Below are positions 30,970 through 40,792 of a stretch of DNA of 64,000 bases, piece by piece. The translations under genes and the position numbers were made by a program. Origin of the DNA: Sodaliphilus pleomorphus. Its GTDB lineage: Bacteria > Bacteroidota > Bacteroidia > Bacteroidales > Muribaculaceae. The DNA is taken from assembly GCF_009676955.1 (NCBI RefSeq), contig NZ_CP045696.1:1495001-1559000 (forward strand), written 5' to 3'. The notes beneath the pieces were generated by a model. The model did not search any database, had not been told where the DNA came from, and saw only the letters and a list, made by a program, of their open reading frames with translations. The number at the start of each line of letters is the position of its first letter. Position 1 is the stretch's first letter.

Positions 30970-32244
30970 ATGAACGTGGTCATCATCAATCACAGCGACA
31001 CGGCAGGCGGGGCCGCAGTGGTCTCGCTCAGGCTGGTGCACGCCCTGCGCCAGGAGGGCGTCGATGCCCGCATGCTGGTCGTCGACCGCCAGGGCATCGA
31101 CGTTTATGCCCAGCCCATGGGCGACGCCCTTAACAACAAGAAGAATTTCCTGCTCGAGCGCCTGGGCATCTACCTGCACAACGGCTTCGACCGCAGCACG
31201 CTCTTTCAAGTCGACACCTGCACCCACGGCGTCGACGCCAGCCAGCACCCCTGGGTGCGCGAGGCCGACGTGGTGGTGCTGGCCTGGGTGAACCAGGGCA
31301 CCCTCTCGCTCAAGGGCATCGAGCGCATCCACAAGCTGGGCAAGCCCATCGTGTGGGTCATGCACGACATGTGGAACGCCACCGGCGTGTGCCACCATGC
31401 CTACGACTGCCGCAAGTATCAGCACACCTGCCAGGCTTGCCCCCTGCTGGGCACCAAGGGCCGCGACCTGTCGACCCGCACCCAGCGCCGCAAGGCCGCG
31501 CTCTACAGCCGCGTGCCCATCCACTTTGTGGCCGTGAGCCACTGGCTCGAGGACACCTGCCGCCACAGCTCGCTCATGGCCAGCAGCCAGGTGAGCGTGA
31601 TACCCAATGCCTTCCCCGTGTCCGACTTCGACTATCATCGCCTGCCCTGCGACGGCTACCTCGACCTGCCGGCCGGCCGTAGCGTGGTCATCATGGGGGC
31701 GAGGCGCCTCGACGAGGGGGTGAAGGGCTTCGACCAGCTCATCGCCGCCACGCAGCACATCGCCAGCCACAAGCCCGCGCTGGCCAGCCGGCTGCACCTG
31801 CTGCTCTACGGCGACATCGCCCGCGAGGAGCTGCTCGGGCAGCTCGCCCTGCCCTACACCTATGTGGGGACAGTGGCATCGCGCGACGTGCTGAGCCAGC
31901 TCTACCGCCACAGCGACATCGTGCTCTCGACCTCGCTCTACGAGACCCTGCCCGGCACCCTGATCGAGGGCCAGGCCAGCGGCTGCATTCCCGTCACCTA
32001 CGGCAAGGGCGGGCAGGCCGACATCGTCGACCACCTCAAGAGTGGCTACATCGCCGCCTACAAGAGCCCCCAGAGCCTGGCCCAGGGCCTGGAGTGGGCT
32101 GCCGGCCAGCCCGTGAGCCGCGAGGCGCTGCACCGCGAGGTAGAGCGCAAGTTTGCCGCCCAGGCCGTGGCCCGGCAGTATATCGACCTCTTCGAGCGCC
32201 TGCTCCACGGCAGGCAGCAAGAGCTGCACTCATCCACAATATAA
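30970..32244 (+). CDS. Glycosyltransferase, GT4-like
   Basis: A 424-residue GT-B glycosyltransferase. The N-terminal acceptor domain begins MNVVIINHSDTAGGAAVVS, a glycine-rich loop typical of GT4. The C-terminal donor-binding part has VVIMGARRLDEGVKGFDQLI and the retaining-enzyme signature LYETLPGTLIEGQASGCIPV. A Cys-containing insertion (YDCRKYQHTCQACPLLG) near residues 140-157 is common in Bacteroidetes members of this group. It likely adds a sugar to a surface polysaccharide or LPS. No membrane segments are seen. Confidence 0.9.
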   Translation: MNVVIINHSDTAGGAAVVSLRLVHALRQEGVDARMLVVDRQGIDVYAQPMGDALNNKKNFLLERLGIYLHNGFDRSTLFQVDTCTHGVDASQHPWVREADVVVLAWVNQGTLSLKGIERIHKLGKPIVWVMHDMWNATGVCHHAYDCRKYQHTCQACPLLGTKGRDLSTRTQRRKAALYSRVPIHFVAVSHWLEDTCRHSSLMASSQVSVIPNAFPVSDFDYHRLPCDGYLDLPAGRSVVIMGARRLDEGVKGFDQLIAATQHIASHKPALASRLHLLLYGDIAREELLGQLALPYTYVGTVASRDVLSQLYRHSDIVLSTSLYETLPGTLIEGQASGCIPVTYGKGGQADIVDHLKSGYIAAYKSPQSLAQGLEWAAGQPVSREALHREVERKFAAQAVARQYIDLFERLLHGRQQELHSSTI

Positions 32245-32284
32245 CAGAACAACAACAACACTTTTTTTTCAATTCTAAATCATC

Positions 32285-33064
32285 ATGCAAACGGTATTAT
32301 TCCACAGCACTGTATATGGGCCCATCCACAGCCGCCGGCTGGGCATCTCCCTGGGTATCAACCTCATGCCCAACGACGGCAAGATATGCTCGTTCGACTG
32401 CGTGTATTGCGAGGCCGGCTGGAACGCCCAGGGCCAGGGCCGCGACGGCGTGCCCAGCCGCGCCGCAGTGAAACGGGCCTTGAAAAAGAAGCTCAACGAG
32501 ATGAAGGAAGCCGGCAGCGGCCTCGACGTCATCACCTTCAGCGGCAACGGCGAGCCCACACTGCACCCCGACTTCAAGGGCATCATTCACGACACCCTGC
32601 TGCTGCGCAACCAGTATTATCCCGAGGCCAAGGTGAGCGTGCTCAGCAACGCCACCATGGCCGGCAAGCCTGCAGTGAAAGAAGCCCTGCTCACGGTCGA
32701 CAACAACATCCTCAAGCTCGACTCGGCCATCGCCCACACCATGCGCACCATCAACCAGCCGCTCAATCCAGGCTGCCTGCCCGAGGGCGTGATCGACGAC
32801 CTCAAGGACTACAACGGTCAGTGCATCGTGCAGACGTGCCTGCTGCGCGGCGAGCACAACGGGGTGAAAATCGACAACACCACCAGCGCCGAGATCGACG
32901 CCCTCATCGAGGCCTACAAGCTCATCAATCCCCGCGAGGTGATGATCTATGCCATCGACCGCGCCACTCCCGAGAAAAACCTCGAGAAGGTGACCCCACA
33001 AGAGCTCGACGCCATCAAGGCCCGCATCGAGGCTGCCGGCATCAAGGTACAAGCCAACGGCTAA
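32285..33064 (+). CDS. Radical SAM protein
   Basis: A 259-residue radical SAM enzyme. The iron-sulfur motif CSFDCVYC (Cys35, Cys39, Cys42) is the CX3CX2C form, followed by the SAM-binding motif TFSGNGEPTLHPDF. There is no C-terminal SPASM or TRAM domain and the protein is close to the minimum size. The exact reaction is unknown. It lies 40 bases after the glycosyltransferase on the same strand and is the last gene before the convergent SusD gene. Confidence 0.9.
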   Translation: MQTVLFHSTVYGPIHSRRLGISLGINLMPNDGKICSFDCVYCEAGWNAQGQGRDGVPSRAAVKRALKKKLNEMKEAGSGLDVITFSGNGEPTLHPDFKGIIHDTLLLRNQYYPEAKVSVLSNATMAGKPAVKEALLTVDNNILKLDSAIAHTMRTINQPLNPGCLPEGVIDDLKDYNGQCIVQTCLLRGEHNGVKIDNTTSAEIDALIEAYKLINPREVMIYAIDRATPEKNLEKVTPQELDAIKARIEAAGIKVQANG

Positions 33065-33240
33065 GCACGTGACCGCAAGGGCTCGGGCAGGGGCTCGGGC
33101 ACCGATGTCGTTCAGTTCAACATAAGCCCTCGAGAGGCGGTCATCTGGTGGACGCTGTGTCATTGGGCCAGCACTATTTAAATGACATCCTCCAGCATTG
33201 TGGGGACGACACTTTTTTTTGACTGTGTGAGGAAACAACA

Positions 33241-33278
33241 AGCCGCCGAAACCCAAGAAAGGTTTCGGCGGCTCTTGC
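33241..33278. terminator. Terminator hairpin after the radical SAM gene
   Basis: AGCCGCCGAAACC (33241-33253) pairs with GGTTTCGGCGGCT (33261-33273), followed by a T-rich stretch on the plus strand. It may serve both convergent transcripts. Confidence 0.8.
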
Positions 33279-33303
33279 TGTTTTTATCATTGCCAGTGCA
33301 GCA

Positions 33304-33328
33304 CCTCATGCGCGCCGGGCGCATGAGG
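33304..33328 (-). terminator. Hairpin just after the SusD gene
   Basis: CCTCATGCGC and GCGCATGAGG form a perfect 10-bp stem with a 5-base loop, 22 bases beyond the SusD stop on the minus strand. Confidence 0.6.
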
Positions 33329-33349
33329 CCTCACTGTGTGCATGCAGTT

Positions 33350-35053
33350 TTACTTCCAGCCAGGGTTCTGCGTGGTCTTGCTGTTAAGCGTGATCTGCGT
33401 TTGCGGCACGGGGAAGAAGTAGTTGCGGCTGTCCCACGTGCGGGTAGCATTGGTAGCCACGGCATAGCCGTTGTCGACCTTCACACTCACATTGGCCACA
33501 TTGCTCAGGTTGGCACCCAGGTTGATGTTGGGATACTTGCCACTGTCGAGCTTGTCGAGCTGGTGCCAACGCACGAGGTCCCAATAGCGGTACCAGTTGT
33601 CGGTCATGAGCTCGCAACGGCGCACGCGGCGTATTTCCCACAGCAGGTTGCTCACGCCCTGGTTGTTGGCCGGGTCGGCTGCCGGGTTGAGCGTCATGTC
33701 GGGCAGGCCGGCACGTGCTTGCAGCTTGTTGATCGTGGCATCGAGGTCGCTCTGAGTGATGGTGCCCAGCTCGGCCTTGGCCTCGGCATCGTTCAGATAG
33801 ATTACAGCCAGCCAGTAGATGGGAGCGTCGGTGTAGCCCGTGCCTATACCGTTGCGGTAGAGCGTGGGGTTGTCGGCACCCATCTCGAGGTTGTCATACT
33901 TGTGCACGGTGTAGCCCGTCGACGAGGTCATCTCGGCCAGGCCTGGCGTGCGAGCCCAACCATGGTCCTTGAAGCACACCACCGAGTCGATGATCACGCC
34001 CAGGCGCTTGTCGCGGTTGGCGAGCATCTTGGTCACCACATAGTTGCCATTGGCATTGAGGGTGGCCTTGTCGTCGGTGTCGAGCGTGGTGGTAGCCAGC
34101 GGCTTGCCATCGCGGAAGAGGAAGGCGTCGACAGCATCCTTGGTGATGCCGCGCTGGGCCGTCGAGCCCGTGGTGTAGTCGACGGTGCTGTGGCCCTGCA
34201 CATCCTTGGCATAGTTGCGCCAGAAGATGACTTCGCTGTTCTGGCTCAAGTCGAGGCTGTTGTACACGTCGCCATAGTTGGCGCTCAGCGTGTAGCGGCC
34301 GCTGGTCATGAGCTGCTCACTGGCATCGACGCACTGGCGCAGGTAGTTGGCAGCGCGGTTCAGGTCGGGAGCCTTGCCGTTCTCGGCCTCGGTGCGGTAC
34401 TTGCAATAGGTGCCTTCATAGAGGCACACGTCGCTCTTCATGGCCAGGGCCATGTCCTTGCTCCACGAGTTGGCGCCGCGCTGGGCGGTGAGGTTGGCGA
34501 TCGCATAGTCGAGGTCGGCCACCACGCTGTCGATCACCACATCGCGGTCGGTGCGCTCACCCTGTACAGTGGGATCGGCAGGGTCGATCACTGCATAGTT
34601 TTCCCACTGCACATCGCCATACTCGCGCACGAGCTGATAGTACTGCCAGGCGCGGTTGAGGCGGGCAATGGCCATGAAGTTGTTGCGCGTTGCAGCGGGC
34701 AGCGACGACGAGGCCAGGCCCACGATCATGTAGTTGCAACGGCGCACCTCGGCGAAGCCGTCGCTCCAGTAACTCGACGTGTTGGGCACCGAGGTGAAGG
34801 TCCAGTTGTCGAAGTCGGGGTTGGCCTGGTCGTCGCTCAGGCTCTTGAAGTAGAACCATCCGCCATTGCCGCCATAGCCGTAGCCCGAGTAGTTCTCATA
34901 CATTGTGTTGCTGTAGGTGAGCACCGAGTTCTCGTTGCTCCAGAACGCCGGATTGTTGACAAACTGCGAGCGAGGCTGCTTATCGAGCATGTCGTCGCAG
35001 CTTGCAAGCACCAGCGTCGATGCAGCCAGCATATATAAAATCGTTTTTTTCAT
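33350..35053 (-). CDS. SusD/RagB-family glycan-binding lipoprotein
   Basis: A 567-residue outer-membrane lipoprotein that binds glycan at the cell surface and closes over the partner SusC pore. The signal peptide has a lipobox (LVLASC, Cys about residue 18). The SusD fold is shown by tetratricopeptide-like helices and typical motifs such as LNRAWQYYQLVREYGDVQW, LRQCVDASEQLM and the C-terminal EIRRVRRCELMTDNWYRYWDLVRW. Start 35053 gives the signal peptide. It lies 45 bases downstream of SusC. No glycoside hydrolase is adjacent, so the substrate cannot be predicted. Confidence 0.95.
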   Translation of the reverse strand: MKKTILYMLAASTLVLASCDDMLDKQPRSQFVNNPAFWSNENSVLTYSNTMYENYSGYGYGGNGGWFYFKSLSDDQANPDFDNWTFTSVPNTSSYWSDGFAEVRRCNYMIVGLASSSLPAATRNNFMAIARLNRAWQYYQLVREYGDVQWENYAVIDPADPTVQGERTDRDVVIDSVVADLDYAIANLTAQRGANSWSKDMALAMKSDVCLYEGTYCKYRTEAENGKAPDLNRAANYLRQCVDASEQLMTSGRYTLSANYGDVYNSLDLSQNSEVIFWRNYAKDVQGHSTVDYTTGSTAQRGITKDAVDAFLFRDGKPLATTTLDTDDKATLNANGNYVVTKMLANRDKRLGVIIDSVVCFKDHGWARTPGLAEMTSSTGYTVHKYDNLEMGADNPTLYRNGIGTGYTDAPIYWLAVIYLNDAEAKAELGTITQSDLDATINKLQARAGLPDMTLNPAADPANNQGVSNLLWEIRRVRRCELMTDNWYRYWDLVRWHQLDKLDSGKYPNINLGANLSNVANVSVKVDNGYAVATNATRTWDSRNYFFPVPQTQITLNSKTTQNPGWK

Positions 35054-35098
35054 ATTGCGTTGTGTTGAAAATAATGCCAAAAATAGAAAATAAGTGAG

Positions 35099-38000
35099 TT
35101 AGAATGTGACTTGCAAGCCAAACGACCAGCTGCGGGTGATGGGGTAGGTACGTCCCCAGCCGCCATAGGCAGCACCTTGGCCGGTGTTGATTTCAGGATC
35201 GATGGGCAGGTCGCCCGAGCCCTTGTGCAGCAGGCACAGGTTGTTGACGCTGGCATACACACGCAGCTTCTGGATGAAGGCCTTCTTGGTGAGCATTGCG
35301 GGCAGCGTGTAGCCCAGGGTCACGTTCTTGAGGCGCAGGTAGCTCATGTCGATGAGGTACTTGCTCTGCGGGTAGAAGTTGTGGCAGCCGCCCTCGCTTG
35401 CCAGAGCTGGAACGCTGCCCTTGCCGTCGTTGCCGGGATAGAGCACCGGGAAGTCGTTGCTCTCGCTTATCTCCACGATACCCTCCTCGGGCAGGTAGCG
35501 GTTGTAGCTGGTCTGGTGGGCATAGATGGCCAGGTCGCTCACGCGCATCTCGGGCGACATGAAGGCCGAAGTAGTCCACTGCGAACGCTTGCCCACGCCC
35601 TGGAAGAAGAGGTCGAGGTCGAAGCCGCGGTAGTTGCCGCCAATGTGGAAGCTGTACTCATAACGTGGCAGGCAGTTGCCTATCACCTTGAGGTCGCCGT
35701 GGTCGTCGGCTGTGCCCTTGCCGCCGTCGATCACACCGCTGCCGTCGAGGTCCTTAAACTTGATGTCGCCGGGACCGTACACAAACTGGTCGTTCTGCAG
35801 GCCGGTCTGGTCGGCCACGCCGTCGGCATAGATCCAGCGGCCTTTGGCATCCTTGCCCGTGAAGTCGCTCTCGGTGAAGTAGCGGTCGGTCTCAAAGCCC
35901 CAAATGTCGCCCCAGGTCTCACCCTTGTAGGCAAACTTGGTGCTGAGCGGGTGACCGATGTTCTTGTCGTTTTTCCACTCGGTAATCTTGCTCTTGCTGT
36001 CGGCAATGTTGAAGGTCACATAGGCGCCCAGGTCCTTGTTGAATTGCTTGCGCCAGCTCAGGTTCAACTCCCAGCCGCGGGTGCGCAGCTTGCCGCTGTT
36101 GTCGAGAGGAGCGTCGGCACCCACCGATGGCGGCAAGGCGCTACCCTGTGCAAGCATGTCGTTGGTGGTGCGCTGGTACCAGTCGAAGCCCAGGGTCACC
36201 ATGTCGTTGAGGATGCCCAGGTCAAGACCCACGTCGATGGTCTTGATGCGCTCCCAGGTGAGGCTCGACGACACCCAGAGCGGCATTTCGAACTCGTTGA
36301 CCTTGGCGCCGCTGGCGTCGAGCCAGTGCACATAGCTCTCATCGATAACATCGATGGTGGAAATGTAAGGCCAGCTCGAGCCCACGTCCTCGTTGCCGAT
36401 CTCGCCATAAGAGAAGCGCAGCTTGCCGTTGCTCACCTTGTCGCGCAGGCTCTCCCAGAAGGCTTCCTGGCTGAAGCGCCAGCCCATGGAGAAGCTGGGG
36501 AAGAAGGCCCACTTGTCGCCGCTGGGGAAGCGCGACGAACCGTCGTAGCGACCGTTGAGCTCCAGCAGGTAGATGCCCTTGTAGTCGTAGTTGATACGAC
36601 CGAAGTAGCCAGCCGACGAGCGGTCGTTGGTATCGCTTGAGATTCCCCACTTGGTGCGGGGACCGTAGGTGAGGCCCAAGTCCTCATAGTCCTGGTTGTA
36701 GAGCTGCGGACGCAGGGCTTTGAAGTAGTCCATGCTCATGTTTTCACCGTTGACACCTGCCATCACGCTCAGGTTGTGGGCATCGTTCCACGACTTCTGA
36801 TAGGTGAGGTAGGCATTGGCCGACCAGTCGTCGCGGGTGACGTTGTCGCGCCAGGTGTCGGTGTTGCTCTGTCCCACAATCCATTGGGGCGTCACACCGC
36901 TCCAGTTGTAGCCATACACCGTGAAGTCGCTGCTGTGGCTGTTCATGTTCTTGATGGTGTAGGTGAAGTCGGCGTTGAGGGTGAGGTTCTTGGTGATGTT
37001 GGCACGCAGCCAGCCGTTGAGGCGGGTGTTGTCGCGAGTCACCATTTGGCGGGCAGCCTGCTTCTGCATGGCGACGAAGCGGGTGTCGAGGCCGTCGATG
37101 GTGCCGCTGGGCACGAAGAACGAGCCCCAGCGCCATAGGTACTGGTAGATGTTGCTATAGGAGTCGGAACGGCTGAAGTGACGGCGCGTGAAGTTGACGC
37201 GGGCACCCACGGTGAGCCAGTCGGTGAGGTCGGTCTGCAGGTTGAGCGTGGCATTGTAGCGCTTGAGCTTGGCCGGGTTAAACTTCATGAGGTCCTGCCT
37301 CGAGTTGTAGCCGAAGGCTGCATAGAAGGTGGTGCGGCCGCTCGAACCGCTTATCGACACATCGTGCGAGTTGCTGGGCGCATGGTTGCTGTACCATATA
37401 TCCTGGATGTCGTAGTCGGCATAGTACATGGGCTGGTTGCCGTTGAAGTAGTAGTCGCCCACGGCGTCCATGCTCTGGTAGGCGGTCATGGGGCCGTAGC
37501 CCTTCTTGCCGCCATACTGCTTCTGCCAGGCCTCGGCATAGGGCAGCAGCTTGTCGAAGTACATACCGAAGAGCTCAACCGAGCCACTGCCGGCGCGGGC
37601 CTTCGACTCGAGGGCTGCCTTGAGCTGGGTGGGCACGTCGGGGTAGTCGGGCAGATAAGTAGCCTGGTCCCAGGCGAAGTTGTTGCTGTAGTTCACAGTC
37701 ACACGGTCGCCCTTCTTGCCTTGCTTGGTGGTGATGAGAATCACACCGAAGGCTGCACGGGTACCGTAGATCGAGGTCGATGCTGCATCCTTGAGCACCG
37801 TTACCGAGGCGATGTCCTCGCCGTTGATCATGGCCAGGTCCTCGACGGGCACGCCGTCGACCACGATCAGGGGTGCGCCTGTGCCGTTGAGAGAGCCCAC
37901 ACCGCGTATCTGTATCGTGGGCTCGCTGTTGATGTCGCCGCTCGAGTTGAGGATGGTGAGGCCGGGCACTGCACCCTGCAGGGCCTTGGTCACATCCTTC

Positions 38001-38440
38001 TCGGGGCGAGAGGTGAGGGTCTTATCGAGGTCGACATTGGTCACAGCGCCGGTGAGGTTCACCTTCTTCTGCTGGCCGTAGCCCACCACCACCACCTCGT
38101 CGAGCAAGGCGTTGTCGTTGGCAAGCTTGATCTTGAGGTTGTCGCTGGCCTTGCGGGTCACGGTCTTGTAACCGATAAACGACACCTGAATGTTGGCATT
38201 GCTGCTGACTTTGAGTGAGAAGTTACCGTTGATGTCGGTCGAGGTGCCGCGGGTAGTGCCAGGTTCTACAACGCTGGCGCCCACCACGGGCTCGCCGTTC
38301 TCGTCAACTACGGTGCCTTTCACAATGACTGTGCCGGCATTGGTCGACACAACCTGGGGAGCCGGATCGGCGGCATGCACAGAACCCACGGTTCCGCATG
38401 CGAGCATCAACGCTCCCAAAAGAGCTAGTTGTCTTTTCAT
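35099..38440 (-). CDS. SusC/RagA TonB-linked outer membrane transporter
   Basis: A 1113-residue TonB-dependent transporter. It has a signal peptide (about 1-23), an N-terminal carboxypeptidase-like regulatory domain (VKGTVVDENGEPVVGASVVE), a TonB-box-like VVVGYGQQKK, and a plug domain with TVLKDAASTSIYGTRAAFGV. A large barrel follows, ending in an aromatic terminal strand (SWSFGLQVTF). It pairs with the downstream SusD protein for glycan uptake. The upstream 600 bases hold no sigma or anti-sigma gene, so control is not visible. A TAATTTTG -7-like box lies at 38780-38773, about 330 bases upstream. Confidence 0.96.
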   Translation of the reverse strand: MKRQLALLGALMLACGTVGSVHAADPAPQVVSTNAGTVIVKGTVVDENGEPVVGASVVEPGTTRGTSTDINGNFSLKVSSNANIQVSFIGYKTVTRKASDNLKIKLANDNALLDEVVVVGYGQQKKVNLTGAVTNVDLDKTLTSRPEKDVTKALQGAVPGLTILNSSGDINSEPTIQIRGVGSLNGTGAPLIVVDGVPVEDLAMINGEDIASVTVLKDAASTSIYGTRAAFGVILITTKQGKKGDRVTVNYSNNFAWDQATYLPDYPDVPTQLKAALESKARAGSGSVELFGMYFDKLLPYAEAWQKQYGGKKGYGPMTAYQSMDAVGDYYFNGNQPMYYADYDIQDIWYSNHAPSNSHDVSISGSSGRTTFYAAFGYNSRQDLMKFNPAKLKRYNATLNLQTDLTDWLTVGARVNFTRRHFSRSDSYSNIYQYLWRWGSFFVPSGTIDGLDTRFVAMQKQAARQMVTRDNTRLNGWLRANITKNLTLNADFTYTIKNMNSHSSDFTVYGYNWSGVTPQWIVGQSNTDTWRDNVTRDDWSANAYLTYQKSWNDAHNLSVMAGVNGENMSMDYFKALRPQLYNQDYEDLGLTYGPRTKWGISSDTNDRSSAGYFGRINYDYKGIYLLELNGRYDGSSRFPSGDKWAFFPSFSMGWRFSQEAFWESLRDKVSNGKLRFSYGEIGNEDVGSSWPYISTIDVIDESYVHWLDASGAKVNEFEMPLWVSSSLTWERIKTIDVGLDLGILNDMVTLGFDWYQRTTNDMLAQGSALPPSVGADAPLDNSGKLRTRGWELNLSWRKQFNKDLGAYVTFNIADSKSKITEWKNDKNIGHPLSTKFAYKGETWGDIWGFETDRYFTESDFTGKDAKGRWIYADGVADQTGLQNDQFVYGPGDIKFKDLDGSGVIDGGKGTADDHGDLKVIGNCLPRYEYSFHIGGNYRGFDLDLFFQGVGKRSQWTTSAFMSPEMRVSDLAIYAHQTSYNRYLPEEGIVEISESNDFPVLYPGNDGKGSVPALASEGGCHNFYPQSKYLIDMSYLRLKNVTLGYTLPAMLTKKAFIQKLRVYASVNNLCLLHKGSGDLPIDPEINTGQGAAYGGWGRTYPITRSWSFGLQVTF

Positions 38441-39046
38441 AAGCGCGCTAAGTTTTAGTTAGTTAGTTAAACATTATATATTATTTTACTGTCTGTCTCA
38501 GTGTTCTCGGCAATGTCTCAACAAGAAGTGTCAACACCGCTTGGGCACATTGCCTGCACCCCGCGTGTGCCACGCGCTGGCACTGGCGCACTGGCGATGC
38601 ATGTTGGGTAATCAGAAGGTAATGTTGGCATTCATCATTTATTTTCAGAGCTGAGCAATTCTTTCAATCCAATCACTCCAGCTTCTCGTTTCCTGTTTAT
38701 ATTGCCCCGTGACAACATGCGCTGTCGCCACACAATGAACCTCGCGTCCAGCAGCTACTCGACACGACAAAGCAAAATTAAGCATAAAAATCGACAATCG
38801 ACAATCTTTTTCCTATTTTTTTAAGGCTGCCCCCACACAATAGCCGGCTCCACATTAATAATATATATGGTCTCCAGGCAAGCAGGGCAGGTTTCTTGAC
38901 CTCGTCGAGCGCGCAGCACAAGCCTTTTAACGCTTTTTAACTGAAAAAAATTGCAAAAAGTCTTGCCCGTTAATTGTAATCGTTGTAATTTTGTAACGAT
39001 TTCAAAAACGAACTTATTTCAAACAATAATTCAGATTTAAAAAAAA
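38441..39046. other. Intergenic region between SusC and the PerR-like gene
   Basis: About 600 bases with no gene. It holds the long leader and probable promoter of the SusC transcript (minus, -7-like 38780-38773) and the promoter of the PerR-like gene (plus, 38962-38993). The rest is AT-rich with no feature I can name. Confidence 0.6.
38962..38993 (+). promoter_or_regulatory. Promoter of the PerR-like operon
   Basis: CTTG (38962-38965), a 20-base spacer and TAATTTTG (38986-38993) fit the consensus with one change at -33. The imperfect repeats TAATTGTAATCGTTGTAATT around 38971-38990 overlap the spacer and -7 box, so the regulator may bind here itself. Confidence 0.65.
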
Positions 39047-39472
39047 GTGGAAACGGCAGTACAACATCTCATCAATCACGGCATACGTCCCTCGGTGCAA
39101 CGGGTAGCCATCATGCACTACCTGATGGAGCATTTCACCCACCCCACCGTCGACACCATATACCGCGACCTGCTGCCCGAGATACCCACGCTGTCGCGCA
39201 CCACCGTGTACAACACCCTGCAGCTGCTGCAAGAGCACAACGCCGTGTGGGCCCTGAGCATCGACAAGCGCAACGTGCACTACGACGGCAACCTGAAGCC
39301 CCACGCCCACTTCCTGTGCCGCGAGTGCGGGCAGGTGTTTGACATCGAGATCGACGACCACTTGAAATCGCACCTGCACTCCTACCCGGGGTTCAAGGTG
39401 GAAAAAGTAGAGCTCAACTACTTCGGCCTGTGCCCCAATTGCAAGGCCAAGCAGGTTGAGAGCCAAAACTGA
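39047..39472 (+). CDS. Fur-family regulator, PerR-like
   Basis: A 141-residue Fur-family repressor. It has a winged helix (residues about 1-80; TLSRTTVYNTLQLLQ is the recognition helix), then a metal-binding dimer domain with HAHFLCRECGQVFDI and a second CxxC in FGLCPNCKAKQ, which would hold the structural zinc. The regulatory-site His and Asp residues (HFLC region, DDHLKSH) are present. Two rubrerythrin genes follow directly, so peroxide control (PerR) is more likely than iron control (Fur). The start is a GTG at 39047. Confidence 0.88.
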   Translation: METAVQHLINHGIRPSVQRVAIMHYLMEHFTHPTVDTIYRDLLPEIPTLSRTTVYNTLQLLQEHNAVWALSIDKRNVHYDGNLKPHAHFLCRECGQVFDIEIDDHLKSHLHSYPGFKVEKVELNYFGLCPNCKAKQVESQN

Positions 39473-39580
39473 AAAAAAAACAACGATTCGCAACCTGGCC
39501 CCGGCTTGCCGGCCAGCCAGCGCCGAACAACGATAACAACTTAAATTATATTCACATTCACATTTAAAACTATTAGAATT

Positions 39581-40132
39581 ATGGCAAAGAAATGGATTTG
39601 CACAGTGTGCGGTTATGTTTACGAAGGTGAAACTCCCCCCGAGTTCTGCCCCCAATGCAAGCAACCTGCATCCAAGTTTAAGGAACTCAAAGAAGACGAA
39701 GGCCTACAATTTGTAGCCGAGCACGTCGTGGGCGTGGCCAAGGGCGCTCCCCAAGAGATTCTCGACGGCCTCAAGGCTCACTTCGAGGGCGAGTGCAGCG
39801 AGGTGGGCATGTACCTGGCCATGAGCCGCCAGGCCGACCGCGAGGGCTATCCCGAAATCGCCGAGGCTTTCAAGCGCTATGCTTGGGAAGAGGCCGAGCA
39901 CGCCTCCAAGTTTGCCGAGCTCCTGGGCGAAGTGGTGTGGGACACCAAGACCAATCTCGAGAAGCGCATGATGGCCGAGGCCGGCGCTTGCGAGGACAAG
40001 AACCGCATCGCCAAGCTGGCTAAGCAGGCCAACCTCGACGCCATCCACGACACCGTGCACGAGATGGCACGCGACGAGGCTCGCCACGGCAAGGGCTTCG
40101 AGGGCCTGTACAACCGCTACTTCAAGAAATAA
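39581..40132 (+). CDS. Reverse rubrerythrin (N-terminal rubredoxin domain)
   Basis: A 183-residue peroxide-reducing di-iron protein. A rubredoxin domain comes first ([12 protein letters not shown] and [10 protein letters not shown], residues about 4-30), then a ferritin-like four-helix domain with Glu-rich di-iron motifs ([41 protein letters not shown]). This domain order is the reverse of classical rubrerythrin. It takes electrons from NAD(P)H-linked carriers to reduce hydrogen peroxide to water. It lies 108 bases after the PerR-like gene. Confidence 0.92.
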   Translation: MAKKWICTVCGYVYEGETPPEFCPQCKQPASKFKELKEDEGLQFVAEHVVGVAKGAPQEILDGLKAHFEGECSEVGMYLAMSRQADREGYPEIAEAFKRYAWEEAEHASKFAELLGEVVWDTKTNLEKRMMAEAGACEDKNRIAKLAKQANLDAIHDTVHEMARDEARHGKGFEGLYNRYFKK

Positions 40133-40180
40133 ATCATAATACGCAATTATTCAATTTAAACGAAAAAACACGTTCTCGTC

Positions 40181-40213
40181 AAGGCGCCGTTGGCCGTGAG
40201 CGGCTGGCGCCTT
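40181..40213. terminator. Hairpin between the two rubrerythrin genes
   Basis: AAGGCGCC pairs with GGCGCCTT, with an inner GCC/CGGC stem. No T-tract follows on the plus strand, so it may be an attenuator or processing element rather than a full terminator. Confidence 0.6.
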
Positions 40214-40249
40214 GATTAAAACAAACAAACAAAAAAAAATTTTAGCACA

Positions 40250-40792
40250 ATGAAAGATTTGAAAGGAACAAAGACCGAAAAGAACCTGCAAGAGGCATTT
40301 GCAGGCGAGTCGATGGCACGCAACAAGTATACTTACTACGCAAGCAAGGCCCGCAAAGACGGCTACGAGCAGATTGCAGCCCTCTTTGAGGAAACTGCCA
40401 ACAACGAGAAAGAGCACGCCAAGCTCTGGTTCAAGTACCTGCAGGGCGGTGCCATCAAGGACACCGTGAGCAACCTCAAGGACGCTGCAGCAGGCGAGAA
40501 CTATGAGTGGACCGACATGTACGACCGCATGGCCAAGGAGGCTCACGAAGAAGGCTTCGAGGAGCTGGCCAAGCTCTTTGAGGGTGTGGGCGCCATCGAG
40601 AAGCATCACGAGGAGCGCTACCGCAAGCTCGTCGGCAACATCGAGCAGGGCGTGGTGTTCTCGCGCGAGGGCGACCGCATATGGGTGTGCCGCAACTGTG
40701 GCCACATCTCCATTGGCCCCAACGCTCCCAAGGTGTGCCCCGTGTGCAAGCACCCGCAGAGCTACATGGAGCTCAAGGCCGAGAACTACTAA
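40250..40792 (+). CDS. Rubrerythrin (classical)
   Basis: A 180-residue rubrerythrin in the usual order. The ferritin-like domain is residues about 1-140, with di-iron ligands in [30 protein letters not shown] and EKHHEERYR. The C-terminal rubredoxin domain has [10 protein letters not shown] and CPVCKHP. It reduces hydrogen peroxide in the cytoplasm of this anaerobe. It follows the reverse rubrerythrin by 117 bases on the same strand. Confidence 0.96.
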   Translation: MKDLKGTKTEKNLQEAFAGESMARNKYTYYASKARKDGYEQIAALFEETANNEKEHAKLWFKYLQGGAIKDTVSNLKDAAAGENYEWTDMYDRMAKEAHEEGFEELAKLFEGVGAIEKHHEERYRKLVGNIEQGVVFSREGDRIWVCRNCGHISIGPNAPKVCPVCKHPQSYMELKAENY

